Shown one piece after another: positions 61,055 through 64,000 of a stretch of 64,000 nucleotides of DNA. A program made the position numbers and the translations under genes. Source of the stretch: CABZJG01 sp965659715. GTDB lineage: Bacteria; Pseudomonadota; Alphaproteobacteria; Rhodobacterales; Rhodobacteraceae. Under the pieces are notes generated by a model. The model ran no database searches. It was given only the letters and a program-made list of their open reading frames with translations, and had not been told where the DNA came from. Within the stretch, counting starts at the first letter, position 1. Every line of letters begins with the position of its first letter. The stretch is taken from positions 31,626-95,625 of the forward strand of contig CBFHXE010000003.1 in assembly GCA_965659715.1 (NCBI GenBank), read 5' to 3'.

Positions 61055-61968
61055 TGGAAAGACGCCCAGCGGTCAAGCACATAGCGCGCGGTCATCAGAT
61101 CAAGATGCGCACCGCCGCCGTTTTTAAACAGGGTGATTTCATCCTCTGATTGACGGACAAAGCGAGCCGCATCGTAATAATCAGCCAAAATATCCAAGCG
61201 TTGAATAACACCGCTTTCCAAGGGCGCCTTAAGCTCGCCAATATGCCCAAGAGTGGTGTCATAACTGTCCACGAAAATACGCGACCGGCGCAAAGCATCA
61301 TCATCCGCTTCGCGCATATCGGGGCGATAAGCGCCAATAAGATCAATATGTTGGCCAGCCTGCAGCCACGCGCCGCAGATAAGAGGCGTTGTCGACATGG
61401 TGGCCGAGGTGATAATATCGGCCTGCCCCACAGCCAGCTGCAAATCATCGGCCACCTGCATCCGCTCGTCGCCCTCAGCCAAAGCTTCGGCCGCGGCGCG
61501 GGTACGGTTCCAGACGGTAAACCGCGCGTCGGGAAATCCGGCGGCATAGGCTGCGCGCAGAGACCGGGCCACGGTGCCTGCACCGATAATTAGGATGTTG
61601 CGGCTGTCGGGGCGGGCCAGCCGCTTGGCTGCCCAAAGGCTGTCACCGGCGGTTTTCCATTTGGTCACCAGATGAAAATCAACCAAGGCCTCAAGCTCGC
61701 CGCTGCGGTCAGAAAAAAGGCTGACCGCCCCATTGACCATAGGGGTGCCACGGCCCGGGTTTTGCGGGAAAACAGTGGCTGATTTTACCACAAGTCCCAG
61801 CCTGTCAACCCATGCAGAGCGTGATAAAAGCGTATCAGGATCCCGGTACAGGAACGTATCGGCAATTTCCGCCTTCGGGCGCGCATGGCCGGCAGCAAAG
61901 GCGTCGGTCAGCCCGATCCAGTCAAGGTGTTTCTCGCCTTCGTCAAAGGGAATATATGCAAATTTCAT
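61051..61968 (-). CDS. Ornithine cyclodeaminase/mu-crystallin family protein
   Basis: A 305-residue NAD(P)-binding enzyme. The Rossmann motif is LIIGAGTVARSLRAAYAAGF (about residues 125-144); upstream are FPQNPGRGTPMVNGAVSLF and DFHLVTKWKTAGDSLWAAKR, where the family lysine lies; downstream SATMSTTPLICGAWLQAGQH is typical. Members include ornithine cyclodeaminase, alanine dehydrogenase and ketimine reductases, so the reaction is uncertain. It overlaps both operon neighbours by ATGA. Confidence 0.88.
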   Translation of the reverse strand: MKFAYIPFDEGEKHLDWIGLTDAFAAGHARPKAEIADTFLYRDPDTLLSRSAWVDRLGLVVKSATVFPQNPGRGTPMVNGAVSLFSDRSGELEALVDFHLVTKWKTAGDSLWAAKRLARPDSRNILIIGAGTVARSLRAAYAAGFPDARFTVWNRTRAAAEALAEGDERMQVADDLQLAVGQADIITSATMSTTPLICGAWLQAGQHIDLIGAYRPDMREADDDALRRSRIFVDSYDTTLGHIGELKAPLESGVIQRLDILADYYDAARFVRQSEDEITLFKNGGGAHLDLMTARYVLDRWASFQ

Positions 61969-62588
61969 TGTGCCTCCGCAGCGCTCAAAAGCCCGTGCGA
62001 CACCAGACAGTCGGCCCAGCCATCTGCATCTTTAAACAGATGGGTCTGCCAGCCGCGCGCTGCTGCCGCAGCAATATTCTGCGGCAGATCATCGGCAAAT
62101 AGCAAGCCTTTCGGCGCATATCCACTGCCCTCCTCCAACGCTGCATAAATTGCCGGATCGGGTTTGATAATTTGCAAATGTCCAGAAATATAGCGCTCGT
62201 CAAACTCGTTTAGAAACCCATAGCGGTTTTGCGCCTGCTCAAAGGGGTGCACTCCGAAATTACTGAGCGCCAAAACCGGGGTACCTTTGGCCTTAAGCGC
62301 CCGCAGTAGCCGCACAGATCGGGGTATTTCGGGGCCAGCAATGGCAAGCCAGTTGTCCTGCCAAAGCCTGATCTCGGTTTTCCATTGCGGATAGTCCAGC
62401 GCCAGCTGCTGAAGCGTTCCGGTAAAATCAGCGCCGCAATCTATTGCGGCATTGGCGTCGATTATCGGCACCTGTTTAAAAAATTCCTGACGGCGCTCAG
62501 CTCCTAAAGCCTGATCAAAATACCGCTCTGGCACCCATTCGATCAATACATTGCCAATGTCAAAAACCACTGCTGAAATCTCTGCCAT
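61965..62588 (-). CDS. HAD family phosphatase (YihX-like, DxG nucleophile motif)
   Basis: A 207-residue haloacid dehalogenase-fold hydrolase. Motif I is VVFDIGNVLIEWVP: the nucleophile aspartate is present, but the usual second aspartate is glycine, as in E. coli YihX. Motif II is ALSNFG, motif III has the lysine in HLQIIKPDPAIY, and motif IV is LLFADDLPQNI. It is the first gene of the operon with the cyclodeaminase-like and hydrolase genes. Sugar phosphates or small phosphorylated metabolites would be likely substrates. Confidence 0.9.
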   Translation of the reverse strand: MAEISAVVFDIGNVLIEWVPERYFDQALGAERRQEFFKQVPIIDANAAIDCGADFTGTLQQLALDYPQWKTEIRLWQDNWLAIAGPEIPRSVRLLRALKAKGTPVLALSNFGVHPFEQAQNRYGFLNEFDERYISGHLQIIKPDPAIYAALEEGSGYAPKGLLFADDLPQNIAAAAARGWQTHLFKDADGWADCLVSHGLLSAAEAQ

Positions 62589-62618
62589 ATGAAAAAGCTC
62601 CTTTTTAAATCAAATGCA

Positions 62619-63584
62619 TTACTGACGGTATTTTGCTGCCCGCGCACGCGGAGCAGCCCCGGTAACCGTATCGCGCCAGACGGTGAACAAGCCAGAGCCA
62701 AGGATCAGCGCAATGCCCAGCCAGGTAAAGCCATCAGGCCATTGAGCAAAGATTACAACACCCCAAAACACCGCCATCAGCATGGCAACATATTCAAACG
62801 GGGCCACAAAGCCAGCCTCATTTTGCTTGTAGGCTTGCGAAATCAGCAGACCGCCAAAAGCACTTGCAACCCCGATCACGATCAAAAGCCAATAGTCAGC
62901 CACGGCCGGGCTTTCCCATGCGCGCAGTAAAAACGTTAGCGAAACATCGCTTCCAGTGTCAAACCGGCCATCGCCCAACCCCAAGCCGACAGCTGCGGAA
63001 ACGCATAGGAACGTCACCTGAATGTAAAATGTCAACGTAGCGGCGCTTTCCGTCACCCCGAGCCTGCGGGTTAGAACATTCAGCGTGGCATAGCACACCG
63101 CCGCGAGCATCGGCAGCAGGGACACCAGTTGAAACGCGCTGGTGCCCGGACGGACAATAAACATCACCCCGATCAGGCCAAGCGCCACCGCGCTCCACCG
63201 TCTTGGGCCGACAGTTTCACCCAAAAAGATCACTGAAAATACCGTGATGACCAAGGGGCTGATGAAAAATATCGCCACCGCATCGGCGATGGGCATGGCG
63301 GCCAGTCCCATAAAGAAAAACGTATTGGCACAGACCACGCAGAAGCCGCGCATCAAATGCATCTTTAAGCGTTTGGTGCGCAAACAGCGCAGACCACCGC
63401 TAAAGGGCATGATCAGCGCGAAGAACACCGCCATACCGATCACAGTGCGCACCAAGACCACCTCATGCAGCGGATAGGCGTCGCTGAGCAATTTGATCGC
63501 CACATCGTTGAGCGAAAAGCAAAACATCGCACCGATGGCGCATAGCGCACCTATAAGGTTCGTTCTGGCACTATTGGCCTGCAT
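62619..63584 (-). CDS. EamA (DMT) family transporter
   Basis: A 321-residue inner-membrane carrier with ten hydrophobic segments in two EamA repeats. The first starts LIGALCAIGAMFCFSLNDVA, with FFMGLAAMPIADAVAIFFIS; the second begins SLLPMLAAVCYATLNVLTRR, ending VFWGVVIFAQWPDGFTWLGI. It lies 30 bases before the HAD gene on the same strand, so it may be the first gene of that operon. Substrate unknown. Confidence 0.9.
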   Translation of the reverse strand: MQANSARTNLIGALCAIGAMFCFSLNDVAIKLLSDAYPLHEVVLVRTVIGMAVFFALIMPFSGGLRCLRTKRLKMHLMRGFCVVCANTFFFMGLAAMPIADAVAIFFISPLVITVFSVIFLGETVGPRRWSAVALGLIGVMFIVRPGTSAFQLVSLLPMLAAVCYATLNVLTRRLGVTESAATLTFYIQVTFLCVSAAVGLGLGDGRFDTGSDVSLTFLLRAWESPAVADYWLLIVIGVASAFGGLLISQAYKQNEAGFVAPFEYVAMLMAVFWGVVIFAQWPDGFTWLGIALILGSGLFTVWRDTVTGAAPRARAAKYRQ

Positions 63585-63619
63585 GCGGTCTCCGATAAAT
63601 TAAGGGGTCATTCAATCTA

Positions 63620-64000
63620 TTAGGATCCTGCTTTGGCTTTGCGCAGGGTGGTTTCTAATGCGTTCAGAAAACGCGAACGATCAGATTTTGTAAAGCTTTT
63701 TCCGCCGCCTTGGCGAAACGGATCCGCAGCCCTTAAATCCGCCATCAAATCGCGGGTTGCCAGAACATTGCCAATATTGGCCGCCGTCAGCGTTTCGCCG
63801 TTGTGCTTTAGCACCATGGCGCCGCCTTCGATACATTTAGCCGCCAGTGGGATATCACCGGTGATCACCACATCGCCCTGCCCTGCGCGCTCGGCAATCC
63901 ACATGTCGGCCACATCCGGCCCGTCAGGAACAATAATGGTTTCCACCAGCGGATTTTGCGAAGGGCGCAAGCCGCCGTTGCTTACAACATAAATTTTGAC
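63620..64000 (-). CDS. YaiI/UPF0178 family protein, N-terminus cut by the right edge
   Basis: The frame is open to the last base of the window and lacks its start, so about 25 residues are missing at the N-terminus. The 126 visible residues give the family pattern VVSNGGLRPSQNPLVETI, VPDGPDVADMWIAER, GDVVITGDIPLAAKCIEGG, and NIGNVLATRDLMADLR. UPF0178 proteins have a PIN-like fold with conserved aspartates and unknown function. The gene lies 35 bases before the EamA transporter gene. Confidence 0.92.
   Translation of the reverse strand, partial: VKIYVVSNGGLRPSQNPLVETIIVPDGPDVADMWIAERAGQGDVVITGDIPLAAKCIEGGAMVLKHNGETLTAANIGNVLATRDLMADLRAADPFRQGGGKSFTKSDRSRFLNALETTLRKAKAGS

Noticed and set aside
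1..64000. CRISPR array, prophage, insertion sequence, toxin-antitoxin or defence island
   Set aside because: No spaced direct repeats, transposase, integrase, phage structural gene or recognised defence protein is present; gene order and composition look chromosomal throughout.

Overview
The window reads as a chromosomal segment of a marine alphaproteobacterium of the Rhodobacterales, most likely the Roseobacter group. The grounds are the family mix: a DmdC-type acyl-CoA dehydrogenase, a DUF6478-type protein, a short aa3 oxidase subunit IV, the alphaproteobacterial PyrB-PyrC' pair, and moderate GC with very compact, translationally coupled operons. I see no rRNA, tRNA, CRISPR, insertion sequence or prophage. 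Both edges cut genes: an unknown one on the left and a YaiI/UPF0178 gene on the right.

Layout. 1-4.4 kb: a minus-strand operon fdhD-mobA-mobB-unknown-moeA for molybdenum cofactor and formate dehydrogenase maturation, every junction an ATGA overlap. 4.5-10.3 kb: azlCD amino acid exporter, a 44-residue oxidase subunit, a metallo-beta-lactamase-fold hydrolase with a DmdC-like dehydrogenase, tsaC, yqgE. 10.4-18.6 kb: an orphan DsbD alpha-domain protein, an RND pump with its adaptor, moaB with a uracil-DNA glycosylase, and an EamA transporter. 18.8-21.7 kb: pyrB-pyrC'-plsY. 21.7-31.1 kb: NUDIX hydrolase, a small membrane protein, an alpha/beta hydrolase with an HCCA isomerase, prs, glnK-amtB, a class A penicillin-binding protein, and mlaA/mlaC-type lipid transport genes.

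31.3-34.3 kb: a type I secretion ABC transporter split by a frameshift at a T6 run, followed by its HlyD-type adaptor. 34.3-39.5 kb: RidA, GDPD, FemAB-like and pterin dehydratase genes in two coupled pairs, a peroxiredoxin, a ferredoxin-reductase-type flavoprotein and rsmD. 39.5-41.7 kb: two divergent regulators around a 459-bp AT-rich spacer with inverted repeats. 41.7-46.3 kb: map, sfsA and a coupled four-gene run ending in an OmpA-domain protein. 46.3-53.1 kb: a LysR regulator, a 2,4-dienoyl-CoA reductase, a DUF6478 pair, a lipoprotein and ilvD. 53.3-58.7 kb: a CPBP protease, a fatty acid desaturase, accD-folC and zapE. 58.8-64 kb: an MFS carrier, a coupled HAD/ornithine-cyclodeaminase/hydrolase operon, an EamA transporter and the cut YaiI gene.

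Most genes are housekeeping or common accessory genes. The points that most deserve a second look are the unknown RNase H-fold-like gene inside the molybdenum cofactor operon, the frameshifted transporter with an altered Walker A motif, the PyrC homologue that has lost its metal ligands, the HAD/cyclodeaminase/hydrolase operon, and the DUF6478 pair. I found no convincing novel defence or mobile system. All functional calls rest on recognising motifs and family patterns by eye; no database search was run.
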